From: Sulfurimonas gotlandica GD1
Lineage (GTDB): Bacteria > Campylobacterota > Campylobacteria > Campylobacterales > Sulfurimonadaceae
Direction: 5' to 3'
DNA length: 64,000 bases
NCBI RefSeq assembly: GCF_000242915.1
Contig: NZ_AFRZ01000001.1
Location: forward strand, 1,922,001-1,986,000
In this document: positions 10,940-19,873 of the stretch, one piece after another
Layout of the letters: the number at the start of each line of letters is the position of its first letter
Position numbering within the stretch: the stretch's first letter is position 1
Made by a program: the position numbers and the translations under genes
Notes under the pieces: generated by a model
The model's database searches: none
Seen by the model: the letters and a program-made list of their open reading frames with translations, nothing else
Told to the model about the DNA's origin: nothing

Positions 10940-11150
10940 GTAAATTGACATACCAATCGTCATTAAAGTATCTTTGATTAGCAGTTAGTTTTATATCTAC
11001 ATAGTTATCATATACTTCTAGTGACTTTATACAATCTTGTGGCACTTCTAAATCTTCAATAACATACTCTTCAATCAAGTTCATATTTAAATTATCGTCA
11101 TAATCTAAGTTTAGATAATCTATGTGTATTTTGAATTCTCTACTTTTCAT
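10926..11150 (-). CDS. Small acidic protein of unknown function
   Basis: 74 residues, very acidic in the first half (DYLNLDYDDNLN), ending WYVNLQRVV. There is no signal or membrane segment. AAGGAAC sits upstream of the ATG. It converges on purL with four bases between the stops. No family recognised. Confidence 0.6.
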   Translation of the reverse strand: MKSREFKIHIDYLNLDYDDNLNMNLIEEYVIEDLEVPQDCIKSLEVYDNYVDIKLTANQRYFNDDWYVNLQRVV

Positions 11151-11223
11151 TTAGGAAAGTTCCTTCTTTTTGATAGTGTAATAATAATATTTAAATATAA
11201 CAAAACGATTACAAAAACTAATA

Positions 11224-12936
11224 TTAATCAATATATCTTTTTCTTTGCAAGTGCTTGATCTTAGAGATATCTACAACTATTAAACTGTCAATACAGTTTG
11301 AAAAATCCGGGTCAATATTGTAAGCACAAAAATTTATGCCACCTTCATCACATAAATCACTATACTGCTTGTATAGAGTTGGGACACTTGTACCCATAAC
11401 TGCTAGTGCTCTTTTCAAGTTCTTGAAGTTTTCTTTATACTCTAAATCACTAAATTCATTTCTTAGATTTCTAATCAAGTCTGCATCTGTTTTATAGTTG
11501 TAAGGGCTCTTCGCACTTGCTAGATTGTCTTTATCTCTGAAATTTTTATCGTAGAAGTAGAGAATAGTATCTTTTGCTATTTTTGGATAAGTGGCGCTAA
11601 GTGATACTGGTCCATAGAGATATTTTATTTCAGGGTTATTTCTAATATATGCTCCTATCCCGTACCATAGATAATCAAGAGCTCTGCTTCCCCAGTACTT
11701 TGGTTGAACGAAACTTCTTCCAAGTTCAATTGAGTTGTCAAAATATTTGTCAAAGCTTTCATTAAAGTTAAAAAGTGTGCTTGTGTAGAGTGCAGCTTTA
11801 CCAAGTTTTTTAATTATATCTTTACATTCTGCTATTCTATATGCTCCTACTATTTCTAAATCTTCATCATCCCAAAGAATGATATGCTTATAGTATCTAT
11901 CATACTTATCTATGTCTCGTTTTTGATTTATTCCTTCACCAACTTTTCGAAAAGATAACTCTCTAAGACGGCCGATTTCATTTAGAAGGCTGGAGTTAGG
12001 ATTTATACTACTGTATAGATAAATCTTTTTGTTATCTTTGGTGTTTCCAAGCAGTTGAGCATTTTTGAGCTCTTTTTTTAAATCACGTCTATCTTCTGGA
12101 TGAGCGATGGCCTTTTGTGTTAAAAAAAAGCTTTTAGAGTTTTTTAGATTGTAAACTTGTTTTTTGTAAAGTTCTAAAATTTTGTCTTGTTTTAACCCTT
12201 TTGGAATTATGTTTTCATTAGGGATAATTTCACCAACAGTGATATCAATAGTTTTATTTTTTTGCTTAAACATCTCATTTGGTAAAAGCAGAGTAGAAAG
12301 TTTTTTGTTAATTGTAGATATTGAGTAGAATGCTTTAGAATTCTTTCCTCCTATAAATACCGGAATTATCGGAGAGTTACTTCTATATGCAAACTTTAAA
12401 AAGCCTTTTTTCCATGTTTTGTCTTTTACACCTGTTGAACTTGCGCGACTTACTTCTCCAGATGGAAATATTATAAGAGCCATATCATTATCAAGTGAGT
12501 CATATATCTCTTGTATAGCTTCTTTTTTTTGTCTGGCTGTGAAATTATTTACATGTATAAAAAGAGAATCCAAAACTTTAAATTCTTTTAAAAAATCATT
12601 TACAACTATTTTTATATCTTTACGTACCCTACTTAGTAATTTAATAAGTGCAAAGGCGTCAAGTGCACCTAGCGGGTGGTTTGCAATGATGACAACTCTG
12701 CCGGATGAGGGAATATTTTCTATATCCTTATCAGATGCTAAAAAGTTAAAATCAAAGTAATCTAAAACATTGTCTATAAATTCAAAGCTTCCAAGATGAG
12801 CATTTTTATGTACAAATTCATTGATCTCATCCTGATGAACAATAGAGTCGGAAAATTTTGTAATAGTACTTTTTAAAATCTTACTGTTTTTAAGTTTTGG
12901 ATATTTATCTGTAATCATTTTTTCTACGCTAATCAT
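11224..12936 (-). CDS. olsF: OlsF-like bifunctional acyltransferase (ornithine-lipid type)
   Basis: 570 residues from the ATG at 12936, preceded by AGGGAG at good spacing; an in-frame ATG 17 codons upstream has no ribosome site. Two domains are fused. The N-terminal lysophospholipid-acyltransferase (PlsC/OlsA-like) domain has NHPLGALD (about residue 86-93), FPSGE (about 157) and PVFIGGKN. The C-terminal GNAT-fold OlsB-like domain begins about residue 324 with LRELSFRKVGEG, then RDIDKYDRYYKHIILWDD and IVGAYRIAE. This order matches OlsF, which makes ornithine lipids by N- then O-acylating ornithine. The aminolipid product is inference; glutamine- or lysine-containing analogues are possible. Confidence 0.7.
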   Translation of the reverse strand: MISVEKMITDKYPKLKNSKILKSTITKFSDSIVHQDEINEFVHKNAHLGSFEFIDNVLDYFDFNFLASDKDIENIPSSGRVVIIANHPLGALDAFALIKLLSRVRKDIKIVVNDFLKEFKVLDSLFIHVNNFTARQKKEAIQEIYDSLDNDMALIIFPSGEVSRASSTGVKDKTWKKGFLKFAYRSNSPIIPVFIGGKNSKAFYSISTINKKLSTLLLPNEMFKQKNKTIDITVGEIIPNENIIPKGLKQDKILELYKKQVYNLKNSKSFFLTQKAIAHPEDRRDLKKELKNAQLLGNTKDNKKIYLYSSINPNSSLLNEIGRLRELSFRKVGEGINQKRDIDKYDRYYKHIILWDDEDLEIVGAYRIAECKDIIKKLGKAALYTSTLFNFNESFDKYFDNSIELGRSFVQPKYWGSRALDYLWYGIGAYIRNNPEIKYLYGPVSLSATYPKIAKDTILYFYDKNFRDKDNLASAKSPYNYKTDADLIRNLRNEFSDLEYKENFKNLKRALAVMGTSVPTLYKQYSDLCDEGGINFCAYNIDPDFSNCIDSLIVVDISKIKHLQRKRYID

Positions 12937-13105
12937 GATACTCCCTGTATTCTGGTTTGCAAAAATTATAATGCAGAGATATTTCAAGATGGTTACATCA
13001 AAAAATATGACTAAAAAATCTACAAATTTTTATTTATTCCAATTTAAAGATTTTAAAGTAAACTAGAGTATATGAAAAATTGTTTTATAACGTAAAGGTT
13101 GGGGT

Positions 13106-13627
13106 ATGTTTTTTTTAGTACAAGAGAGTTTGAAAAAAGTTTTTTTTAAATTGATACTCCTTTCAGTTGTAGGTATCATTAGTTCTTTAAACGCAGTTGA
13201 TTACAGTGGTGAGAAGTCATATAGTATAAAACTTCCTTACAAGGCTTGTACTGTCTCTCCGATTCCACGTGAAGCTTTAGAAGCTGGAATTATTCCTATA
13301 AATACTGCAAAAGCAAAAAAGTTTTTTATAGAAGGGGCGCTATTTTATGATGCCAGAAAAAAGAGCGACTACAGTAAAGCACATATAAAAGATGCTAAAC
13401 CCATCATATTTGATGATTCAAAAGCAAAACATACTCTTATTAGTCTTCCAAAATCTCTTGAGAGAAATATGATCTTTTATTGTTACGGAGATAGCTGTGC
13501 TAGTTCTTATGAAGCAGCATTATCGGTACTAAAACATGGTTATAAAAATGTTTTTTGGTATGTCAACGGATTTGATGATTGGAAGAAAAAAGGTTATCCC
13601 GTTGAATCAAGTAAGTTAAACGATTAA
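13106..13627 (+). CDS. Exported rhodanese-domain protein
   Basis: 173 residues. A hydrophobic N-terminal signal (FFKLILLSVVGIISSLNA, cut after about residue 30) precedes a single rhodanese domain: ALFYDARKKSDYSKAHIKDA (strand and helix before the active site), the Cys loop IFYCYGDSCASSYEAA, and the closing GFDDWKKKGYPV. Rhodaneses move sulfane sulfur. A periplasmic copy in a sulfur-oxidising lineage could serve sulfur handling, which is inference. The loop has two cysteines, and the usual arginine is not visible. The stop overlaps the convergent gene's stop by three bases. Confidence 0.85.
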   Translation: MFFLVQESLKKVFFKLILLSVVGIISSLNAVDYSGEKSYSIKLPYKACTVSPIPREALEAGIIPINTAKAKKFFIEGALFYDARKKSDYSKAHIKDAKPIIFDDSKAKHTLISLPKSLERNMIFYCYGDSCASSYEAALSVLKHGYKNVFWYVNGFDDWKKKGYPVESSKLND

Positions 13628-13935
13628 AACCCTTCAATTTTAAGAACTTCATATGCAACTTCTTCATATGGATGTACTTCTTTTAAAGTTTTTACAGCTT
13701 TTTTTATAAGTCTATCTTCGCAGATCATTTCTATTTTGTACTCTTGTACGATTTCGAGTTCGTTTAGCTTTCCAATATGTGGATTTGCACTCTCTATTGG
13801 TTTGAATTGACCATTTCCTAAAGTCTCAAACGAGCAACATTCATAATTTTGATATCTTCCAACTCCAATATCAAAAAGGGCTTGTTTAGTCCTCTCTTTA
13901 GCATCTGAGGGTACGAAATAATTTAGCTTGTACAT
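13624..13935 (-). CDS. Stand-alone NIF3 insert-type (PII/CutA-like fold) protein
   Basis: 103 residues. The sequence resembles the domain inserted in many NIF3-family (YqfO-type) proteins: YKLNYFVPSDAKERTKQALFDIGVGRYQNYECCSF, then GNGQFKPIESANPHIG and VHPYEEVAYEVL. Here it stands alone, without the dinuclear metal-binding NIF3 halves. Function is unknown; trimeric PII/CutA-like folds often bind metals or small molecules. It lies two bases after the end of pfkA on the same strand and is probably co-transcribed with it. Confidence 0.75.
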   Translation of the reverse strand: MYKLNYFVPSDAKERTKQALFDIGVGRYQNYECCSFETLGNGQFKPIESANPHIGKLNELEIVQEYKIEMICEDRLIKKAVKTLKEVHPYEEVAYEVLKIEGF

Positions 13936-13937
13936 AT

Positions 13938-14897
13938 CTATGGCTTATCTAAGTAAGATAGTAGTTCAGCATCTAGCTCTTTAGTTTTACTTGTTACTTC
14001 TTCTATACTATTAAATTCAAATCCACTTTTTGTGTAGCATATTACACTTTCATCTCTGCCTGCAAGTAAACCATCAACGGCGTGAGTTATAAACTTATAA
14101 GCCATAAGTCTGTCATATATAGTTGGGTTTCCACCTCTTTGTATATGACCTAATATGCTCACTCTAGACTCCATACCAATTTTGTTTTCAAACCACTGGG
14201 CTATTTCTGAAGAATCTTGTTTAATACCCTCAGATACTATAGCTATGAAATACTTTCGTCCATTTTTAATCTGCTTTTTAAAATCATCTTCGAAAGATTT
14301 TAAGTCATACTCTTTTTCAGGAATAAGACATAATTCAGAACCTGAGGTTAGATGTGAAACCAAAGCCAAGTAGCCACAGTCTCTACCCATAGTCTCAATA
14401 ACAAAAGCTCTTTTAAATGATGAAGCTGTATCTCTTATAGCATCTATGGAAGTCTTAATGATGTTTAGAGCAGTATCAACACCGAGCGAATAGTCAGTTG
14501 CATTTATATCGTTATCAATAGTTGCAGGGATACCGCAAAACTTTATGCCAGTCTCTTTATAAAATATATCTAGTCCTCTAAATGAACCGTCACCGCCAAG
14601 AACTACCAGCATCTCAATACCTAGCGTATCTAAGTTCTGTTTAGCTATATCTCTATACTTTTTTTGCATGAATCTTTGGCTTCTGGCACTTCCTATTTTT
14701 GTTCCACCACGATTGATGATTCCAGATACATCACAGTAGCTTGCCTGCTCTATTTTATTGTCAATTAGACCTTCATATCCATCATAAACAAAGTATGGAG
14801 TCAAGTTCTTTTGTAGTGTATATTCTACGAAGTGTTTTAGTGCAGGATTCATTCCAGAGACATCACCGCCAGAACATAAAATAGCAATATTTTGCAT
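13938..14897 (-). CDS. pfkA: 6-phosphofructokinase
   Basis: 319 residues, the length of bacterial ATP-dependent PfkA. It phosphorylates fructose 6-phosphate at C1. Motifs are SGGDVSGMNPAL near the N-terminus, LGGDGSFRG (phosphoryl donor and Mg2+ site), PATIDNDINATDYSLG (catalytic TIDND), MGRDCGYLAL, and LGHIQRGGNPTIYDR. The ribosome site AGGAG lies close to the ATG. In a reverse-TCA autotroph it would run glycogen or sugar breakdown; this placement in metabolism is inference. Most Campylobacter lack this enzyme, so its presence is mildly diagnostic of the free-living lineages. Confidence 0.95.
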   Translation of the reverse strand: MQNIAILCSGGDVSGMNPALKHFVEYTLQKNLTPYFVYDGYEGLIDNKIEQASYCDVSGIINRGGTKIGSARSQRFMQKKYRDIAKQNLDTLGIEMLVVLGGDGSFRGLDIFYKETGIKFCGIPATIDNDINATDYSLGVDTALNIIKTSIDAIRDTASSFKRAFVIETMGRDCGYLALVSHLTSGSELCLIPEKEYDLKSFEDDFKKQIKNGRKYFIAIVSEGIKQDSSEIAQWFENKIGMESRVSILGHIQRGGNPTIYDRLMAYKFITHAVDGLLAGRDESVICYTKSGFEFNSIEEVTSKTKELDAELLSYLDKP

Positions 14898-15035
14898 AGG
14901 AGACCTTTTTTGTTTGTAGATTAAAAATAGAATATTGAAAAATCTCTTTAATAGAGTTTAATTTGATAAATGGTTTTTTAATATTCTTTGTAGTAGTATT
15001 ATTTCTTTAATTAAATAGTTAAAGGTTTCAGATAG

Positions 15036-17231
15036 ATGTTATATTGTGATAACTATGAGCAAGCTATTGAAAATTCCTCATATGAGATATTGATTGTAGA
15101 AGACTCAGAATTTGTTAATAACAGTATTAACAAAATATTAGGGGACATGGGTTATGTCTGTGAACAGGCATTTGACTACGCAACAGCATCTCATAAATTA
15201 GTAAATGCCAAATATGATTTTGTAATTTTAGACCTGAATCTACCGGATGCTTATGGTGAAGAACTTGTTAGAGAAGTCAAGCGCTTAACTAAAGCAAAAA
15301 TTATCATACTTACAGCAGAAACAGATATACAAGCAAGAGAAGGACTATTTAAAAACGGCATCTTGGATTATCTTGTTAAAGATAAATACTTTAATAACTC
15401 TATAGTTGCTATTGATCAAGTTATTCACTCCATAGAAAAAAACTATATCAGCAATGTTTTAGTTGTTGATGATTCTAAGTTAGTAAGAAAGCATATTGAG
15501 ACAATACTAAAGGTAAGAAATTACAATGTTATAGAGGCTGAAAATGCTGAAGAAGCTCTGGAACTATTAAAAACTAAAATAATAAACCTGATTGTACTTG
15601 ATATGGAGCTCCCAGATAAGCATGGTCTTGATGTTATTAGAGAAATAAAATCAATTCCTGATCTATGTCCACTTCCTATTATAGTTATATCCGGAAAAGG
15701 TGATCCTGAACTCGTACGTAGCTCACTAAAACTAGGATCTTCTGATTTTATAAAAAAACCATTCAATATAGAAGAATTCGTACTTAAAGTTGATTCTGCA
15801 ATTGAGTTAAATCGTAAGGACAGAGAGATACTTTGTAGACAACAACTTTTAAATGAATATAAAGATGCAGTTGATAGAAGTACGATAGTCTCTAAAACAG
15901 ATTTAAAGGGAAGTATTACCTATGCAAACGATAAGTTTTGTGAACTATCAGGATATGCTAGAGAAGAATTAATTGGAAAACCTCATAATATTATTCGTCA
16001 CAAAGATATGCCCTCAAAAATATTTAAAGAATTATGGGAAACTATTCAAAAGAAAGAATCTTGGCATGGAATTATTAAAAATATAACAAAAGATGGTCAA
16101 GCTTACTATGTAGATACAGTAGTAAGCCCGATAGTTGATTACGATGGCAATATCGTGGAATATATAGGTATAAGATCCGATATAACTGCTATAGAGACGA
16201 TGAAAGAACATTTAGAAAGTGAACTGAATATTTCAGAAGATAATTTTCAAGTGATGTTAAAACGTTCTTCAGAATATGAAAAAGCAATTGATGTGAGTAA
16301 TATCCTGTCTCGCTCAGATGTTGATGGAACTATAACTTATGTAAATCAAGCTTTCTGTGATGTGTCCGGATATACAAAAGAAGAACTAATAGGCAAATCT
16401 CATGTAATGTTACGTCATCCTAAGAATTCACCAAGTCTATATAAAAATATTTGGAACACAATCCTGAATGGTGATAGTTGGAATGGAGAAATAAGACACA
16501 TAGCAAAAGACGGAAGTTCTTATTATGTTAACAGTACAATTGTTCCAATCATGGATGCTGATGATAATGTTATAGAGCATATGTCTATTAGCCATAATAT
16601 GACAGAGTTTGTAAAACTTCATACTGAACTTGAAGATACACAAAAAGAGGTCATACATCGTATGGGTGAAGTTGGTGAAACTCGTTCTAAAGAGACAGGT
16701 TATCATGTTAAGAGAGTTGCTGAATATTCAAAACTACTTGCTCTTTTATCAGGGCTTGGAGATAAGAACTCAGAACTGCTCTATAGTGCTTCACCGATGC
16801 ATGATATTGGAAAGGTTGGAATACCAGATAGTATATTGCTTAAACCTGGGAAGCTAGACGAGTATGAATGGAATATCATGAAAACTCACTCTAAACTCGG
16901 ATACAATATTTTGAAAAAATCAAAAAGAAAAATATTAAAAGCAGCAGCAATAGTGGCATATTCTCATCATGAAAAATGGAATGGCAATGGATATCCAAAT
17001 AAGTTGGTCGGTGAAAAAATACATATTTTTGGAAGAATTACAGCAGTTGCAGATGTATTTGATGCTCTTGGAAGTGATAGATGCTATAAAAAGGCTTGGG
17101 AGTTAGATAAAATTTTAGAACTCTTTAAAGAAGAGAGAGGTAAACATTTTGATCCAAAGCTTGTAGATCTATTTTTAGAAAACCTAGATAAATTCTTAGA
17201 AATACGTGATAAATTTCAAGACAAAGTTTAA
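15036..17231 (+). CDS. REC-REC-PAS-PAS-HD-GYP signalling protein
   Basis: 731 residues, cytoplasmic, no membrane segment. Order: receiver 1 (about 16-120, phospho-acceptor Asp66 in ILDLNLPD), receiver 2 (about 138-255, Asp189 in VLDMELPD), PAS 1 (about 283-390, Aer-like with NIIRHKDMP), PAS 2 (about 410-520, VMLRHPKNSP), and an HD-GYP domain (about 535-725) with HDIGK at 589-593 and HHEKWNGNGYP. HD-GYP domains hydrolyse cyclic di-GMP to GMP, and all key residues seen are intact. The Aer-like PAS pair suggests redox or oxygen sensing. It stands as a single gene; no histidine kinase is adjacent. Confidence 0.93.
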   Translation: MLYCDNYEQAIENSSYEILIVEDSEFVNNSINKILGDMGYVCEQAFDYATASHKLVNAKYDFVILDLNLPDAYGEELVREVKRLTKAKIIILTAETDIQAREGLFKNGILDYLVKDKYFNNSIVAIDQVIHSIEKNYISNVLVVDDSKLVRKHIETILKVRNYNVIEAENAEEALELLKTKIINLIVLDMELPDKHGLDVIREIKSIPDLCPLPIIVISGKGDPELVRSSLKLGSSDFIKKPFNIEEFVLKVDSAIELNRKDREILCRQQLLNEYKDAVDRSTIVSKTDLKGSITYANDKFCELSGYAREELIGKPHNIIRHKDMPSKIFKELWETIQKKESWHGIIKNITKDGQAYYVDTVVSPIVDYDGNIVEYIGIRSDITAIETMKEHLESELNISEDNFQVMLKRSSEYEKAIDVSNILSRSDVDGTITYVNQAFCDVSGYTKEELIGKSHVMLRHPKNSPSLYKNIWNTILNGDSWNGEIRHIAKDGSSYYVNSTIVPIMDADDNVIEHMSISHNMTEFVKLHTELEDTQKEVIHRMGEVGETRSKETGYHVKRVAEYSKLLALLSGLGDKNSELLYSASPMHDIGKVGIPDSILLKPGKLDEYEWNIMKTHSKLGYNILKKSKRKILKAAAIVAYSHHEKWNGNGYPNKLVGEKIHIFGRITAVADVFDALGSDRCYKKAWELDKILELFKEERGKHFDPKLVDLFLENLDKFLEIRDKFQDKV

Positions 17232-17319
17232 TGCTATAGCTCTTAACCTTCATAAAATCATAATCTTATTTTAGATAGAATTCCGTAATTAAAATTTTGT
17301 TTAATCAAAAGGATTTTCT

Positions 17320-18858
17320 TTGGCAAAAAGAGCATTGGTAAGTGTTAGTGATAAAGCAGGCGTAGTAGAGTTTTGTAACTCTTTAGTAAAAAATGGTTAT
17401 GAGATTATTTCAACTGGTGGAACTTATAAAAAGTTAGTTGAATCTGGTATAAAAGCTATTGAGATTGATGAGGTAACAAAATTCCCAGAGTGTTTTGAAG
17501 GTAGAGTAAAAACTCTTAACCCTTATGTACATGGTGGAATTCTACACCGTCGTGATAAACAATCACACCTTGACCAAGCAAAAGAGTTAGGCGTTGAGTC
17601 TATAGATTTAGTTTGTGTAAACCTTTACCCTTTTAAAGAGACTATAGAGAGAACTGATGACTTCGATGATATCATTGAGAACATCGACATCGGTGGACCT
17701 GCTATGGTTCGCTCAGCTGCAAAAAACTTTGATTCTGTAATCATCGTTACTAATGTTGCTGATTATGATGAAGTTATAGATGCTATTGAAAATGAAAAAA
17801 ATACAAAAGAGTTCCGTCGTGGTTATATGATAAAAGCATATGAGCATACAGCGGCATATGATTCTATGATTGCTAACTACATGAACGAGCGTTTCAACGG
17901 AGGTTTCGGTGAAAAGCAGTTTGTAGTTGGAAACAAAGTTATGGATACTCGTTATGGTGAGAACCCTCATCAAAAAGGTGCTTTATATGAGTTTGATAAG
18001 CACTACTCAAACAACTTTACAACACTAAAAGGAGAGGCGAGTTTTAACAACTTAAATGACCTAAGTGGTGCTGTTAAGATTGCATCTGCATTTGGTGATG
18101 AGAATGCTGTATGTATTACAAAACACGGTAATCCATGTGGATTTGCTATAAAAGATACTCTTTTAGAAGCTTATGAAGAAGCTCTTAAATGTGATCCTGT
18201 ATCTGCATTTGGCGGTGTTGTATCAGTTAACGGTATAGTAAATAAAGAACTAGCTGAGAAGATGAACGAGATTTTCTTAGAAGTTGTAATCGCTGGTCGT
18301 ATCACTCTTGAAGCTCAAGAAGTATTCGCTAAGAAAAAACGTATCAAGTTATTTGAGATGGGAAGTGATAAGTTAGTTCTTGCAAATGACAAAAAAGACT
18401 TTAAACACATCGATGGTGGTTTTGTATATCAAGATGCTGACAAAGTTGGCGCGGACGAAGTTAAAAATGCAAAACTAGTTTCTAAGATTGCTGCTCAGGC
18501 ACAAGATATGAAAGATTTAGAGATAGCATACAAAGTAGCATCTCTTACAAAATCTAACTGTGTTGTTTATGTTAAAAACTCTGCAATGGTAGCAGTTGGT
18601 ATGGGTATGACTTCTCGTGTAGATGCTTCTCAATGTGCACTTAAAAAAGCTAAAGAGATGGGCCTTGATGTTACTGGTGCAGCTCTTGCATCTGAAGCAT
18701 TCTTTCCATTCCGTGACTCTATAGATGCAGCGGCAGCAGCTGGTGTTAAAAATGTAATCGAGCCTGGTGGAAGTATTCGTGATGAAGAGATAATAGATGC
18801 AGCTAACGAGTTTGGAATGTCTTTATATTTCTCAGAAGTACGCCACTTCTTACACTAA
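17320..18858 (+). CDS. purH: Bifunctional AICAR transformylase / IMP cyclohydrolase
   Basis: 512 residues. It performs the last two steps of IMP synthesis. The N-terminal MGS-like cyclohydrolase domain shows [24 protein letters not shown] and [15 protein letters not shown]. The C-terminal transformylase has [32 protein letters not shown] and the ending [10 protein letters not shown]. The start is TTG with AAAGGA nine bases upstream; no ATG precedes the first motif. It is not linked to purL, which lies about 6 kb away. Confidence 0.98.
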   Translation: MAKRALVSVSDKAGVVEFCNSLVKNGYEIISTGGTYKKLVESGIKAIEIDEVTKFPECFEGRVKTLNPYVHGGILHRRDKQSHLDQAKELGVESIDLVCVNLYPFKETIERTDDFDDIIENIDIGGPAMVRSAAKNFDSVIIVTNVADYDEVIDAIENEKNTKEFRRGYMIKAYEHTAAYDSMIANYMNERFNGGFGEKQFVVGNKVMDTRYGENPHQKGALYEFDKHYSNNFTTLKGEASFNNLNDLSGAVKIASAFGDENAVCITKHGNPCGFAIKDTLLEAYEEALKCDPVSAFGGVVSVNGIVNKELAEKMNEIFLEVVIAGRITLEAQEVFAKKKRIKLFEMGSDKLVLANDKKDFKHIDGGFVYQDADKVGADEVKNAKLVSKIAAQAQDMKDLEIAYKVASLTKSNCVVYVKNSAMVAVGMGMTSRVDASQCALKKAKEMGLDVTGAALASEAFFPFRDSIDAAAAAGVKNVIEPGGSIRDEEIIDAANEFGMSLYFSEVRHFLH

Positions 18859-18877
18859 TCTACCTCTTTTAAAATAA

Positions 18878-18900
18878 AATCAAGGTTTCTAACCTTGATT
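18878..18900 (+). terminator. Stem-loop after purH
   Basis: A perfect 10-bp stem (AATCAAGGTT / AACCTTGATT) with a 3-base loop TCT, 20 bases after the purH stop. No U tract follows on the plus strand. Its right arm overlaps the HspR-type operator and the -35 of the next operon. Confidence 0.5.
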
Positions 18901-18914
18901 GACTTCCACTCAAC
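18894..18914 (+). promoter_or_regulatory. HAIR-like HspR operator in front of cbpA-hspR
   Basis: CTTGATT-N7-ACTCAAC matches the HAIR consensus CTTGAGT-N7-ACTCAAG at 12 of 14 positions, with exact spacing. It overlaps the -35 box, which is where a repressor would block RNA polymerase. The regulator hspR is the second gene of the operon. Confidence 0.7.
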
Positions 18915-18928
18915 TCTTGTGATATAAT
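18899..18928 (+). promoter_or_regulatory. Sigma-70 promoter of cbpA-hspR
   Basis: TTGACT (18899-18904), 18-base spacer, TATAAT (18923-18928). This is the clearest two-box promoter in the window. It lies 52 bases before the cbpA ATG. Confidence 0.75.
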
Positions 18929-18980
18929 TACACTTAGATAATTAACTATTATAATATATAAACTTTAGGATAAAAAAACA

Positions 18981-19862
18981 ATGGCTAAATCATTATACGA
19001 AACACTTGAAATTACAGATAGTGCGAGTGAAGCGGAAATTAAAAAAGCATATAGAAAATTAGCAAGACAGTATCATCCGGATGTAAATAAAGATAAGGGT
19101 GCTGAAGATAAGTTTAAAGAGATTAACTCTGCTTATGAAATTTTAAGTGACAAAGAGAAAAAACAACAATATGATAGACATGGTGACAATATGTTTGGCG
19201 GACAAAATTTCCATGATTTTTCACGTTCACATGGACGTGGTGGTCAAGGTGATTTAGATGATATCTTGAGACAAATGTTCTCAGGTGGAGGTGGCGGTTT
19301 CGGTGGAAATGGTGGCTTTGGCGGATTCGGCGGAGGATTTGGTGGACAACAGCAACAACCAAACCTTGATATTGAGACAAGTGTGACAATTCCATTTAGT
19401 GTATCAATCCTTGGTGGTTCACATTCTGTTTCAGTAAATGGAGAAAGATTTGATATCAAAATTCCTGCCGGTGTTAAAAGCGGTGAGAAGATGCGTGTTA
19501 AAGGAAAGGGTCATGCTCAAGGTGGACGTGCAGGCGATCTTTTTTTAAAGATAACTGTTGCAGCTAATCCAGAATATATAAGAGAAGATGATGATCTAAT
19601 AAAAACTTTTGATGTTCCCCTTTATGCGGCACTTTTTGGTGAGAAGATATCTATTAAAACTTTAGAAAAAGAGATAAAACTAAAAGTTCCAAGTAACACT
19701 AAAAATGGACAAAGATTTCGTGTGAAAGAGATGGGTGTAATGAACCGTAAAACGAAGGTTCGCGGAAACTTATATCTTGAAGCAAATATAGTTTTACCAA
19801 AAGTTGATGAACTAGATGCAGATTTGGTTGAGCTTATGCAAGAAAAATTACCTAAAGAGTAA
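18981..19862 (+). CDS. cbpA: CbpA-type DnaJ co-chaperone
   Basis: 293 residues. An N-terminal J domain with HPD at 32-34 (stimulates DnaK ATPase) is followed by a Gly/Phe-rich linker (about 89-125, many GGFGG repeats) and the two C-terminal peptide-binding beta domains (FSVSILGGSHSVSV, RFDIKIPAGVKSGEKMRVKGKGH). There are no CxxCxGxG zinc repeats, which separates it from DnaJ proper. ATGs are well spaced after TTTAGGAT. It forms an operon with hspR, 11 bases downstream, as in Helicobacter and Campylobacter. Confidence 0.93.
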   Translation: MAKSLYETLEITDSASEAEIKKAYRKLARQYHPDVNKDKGAEDKFKEINSAYEILSDKEKKQQYDRHGDNMFGGQNFHDFSRSHGRGGQGDLDDILRQMFSGGGGGFGGNGGFGGFGGGFGGQQQQPNLDIETSVTIPFSVSILGGSHSVSVNGERFDIKIPAGVKSGEKMRVKGKGHAQGGRAGDLFLKITVAANPEYIREDDDLIKTFDVPLYAALFGEKISIKTLEKEIKLKVPSNTKNGQRFRVKEMGVMNRKTKVRGNLYLEANIVLPKVDELDADLVELMQEKLPKE

Positions 19863-19873
19863 AAGGAGTTCTG

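Noticed and set aside
12937-12987. 17-codon extension of the OlsF-like protein
   Set aside because: The ATG at 12936 has AGGGAG at proper spacing; the upstream ATG has none.
19286-19352. Short tandem GGTGG/GGCGG-rich repeats as a possible CRISPR or satellite
   Set aside because: They encode the glycine-rich linker of CbpA in frame.
19123-19459. His-rich and Pro-rich open frames on the minus strand
   Set aside because: They are antisense shadows of the Gly/Phe-rich linker of cbpA; the repeats make long open frames by chance.
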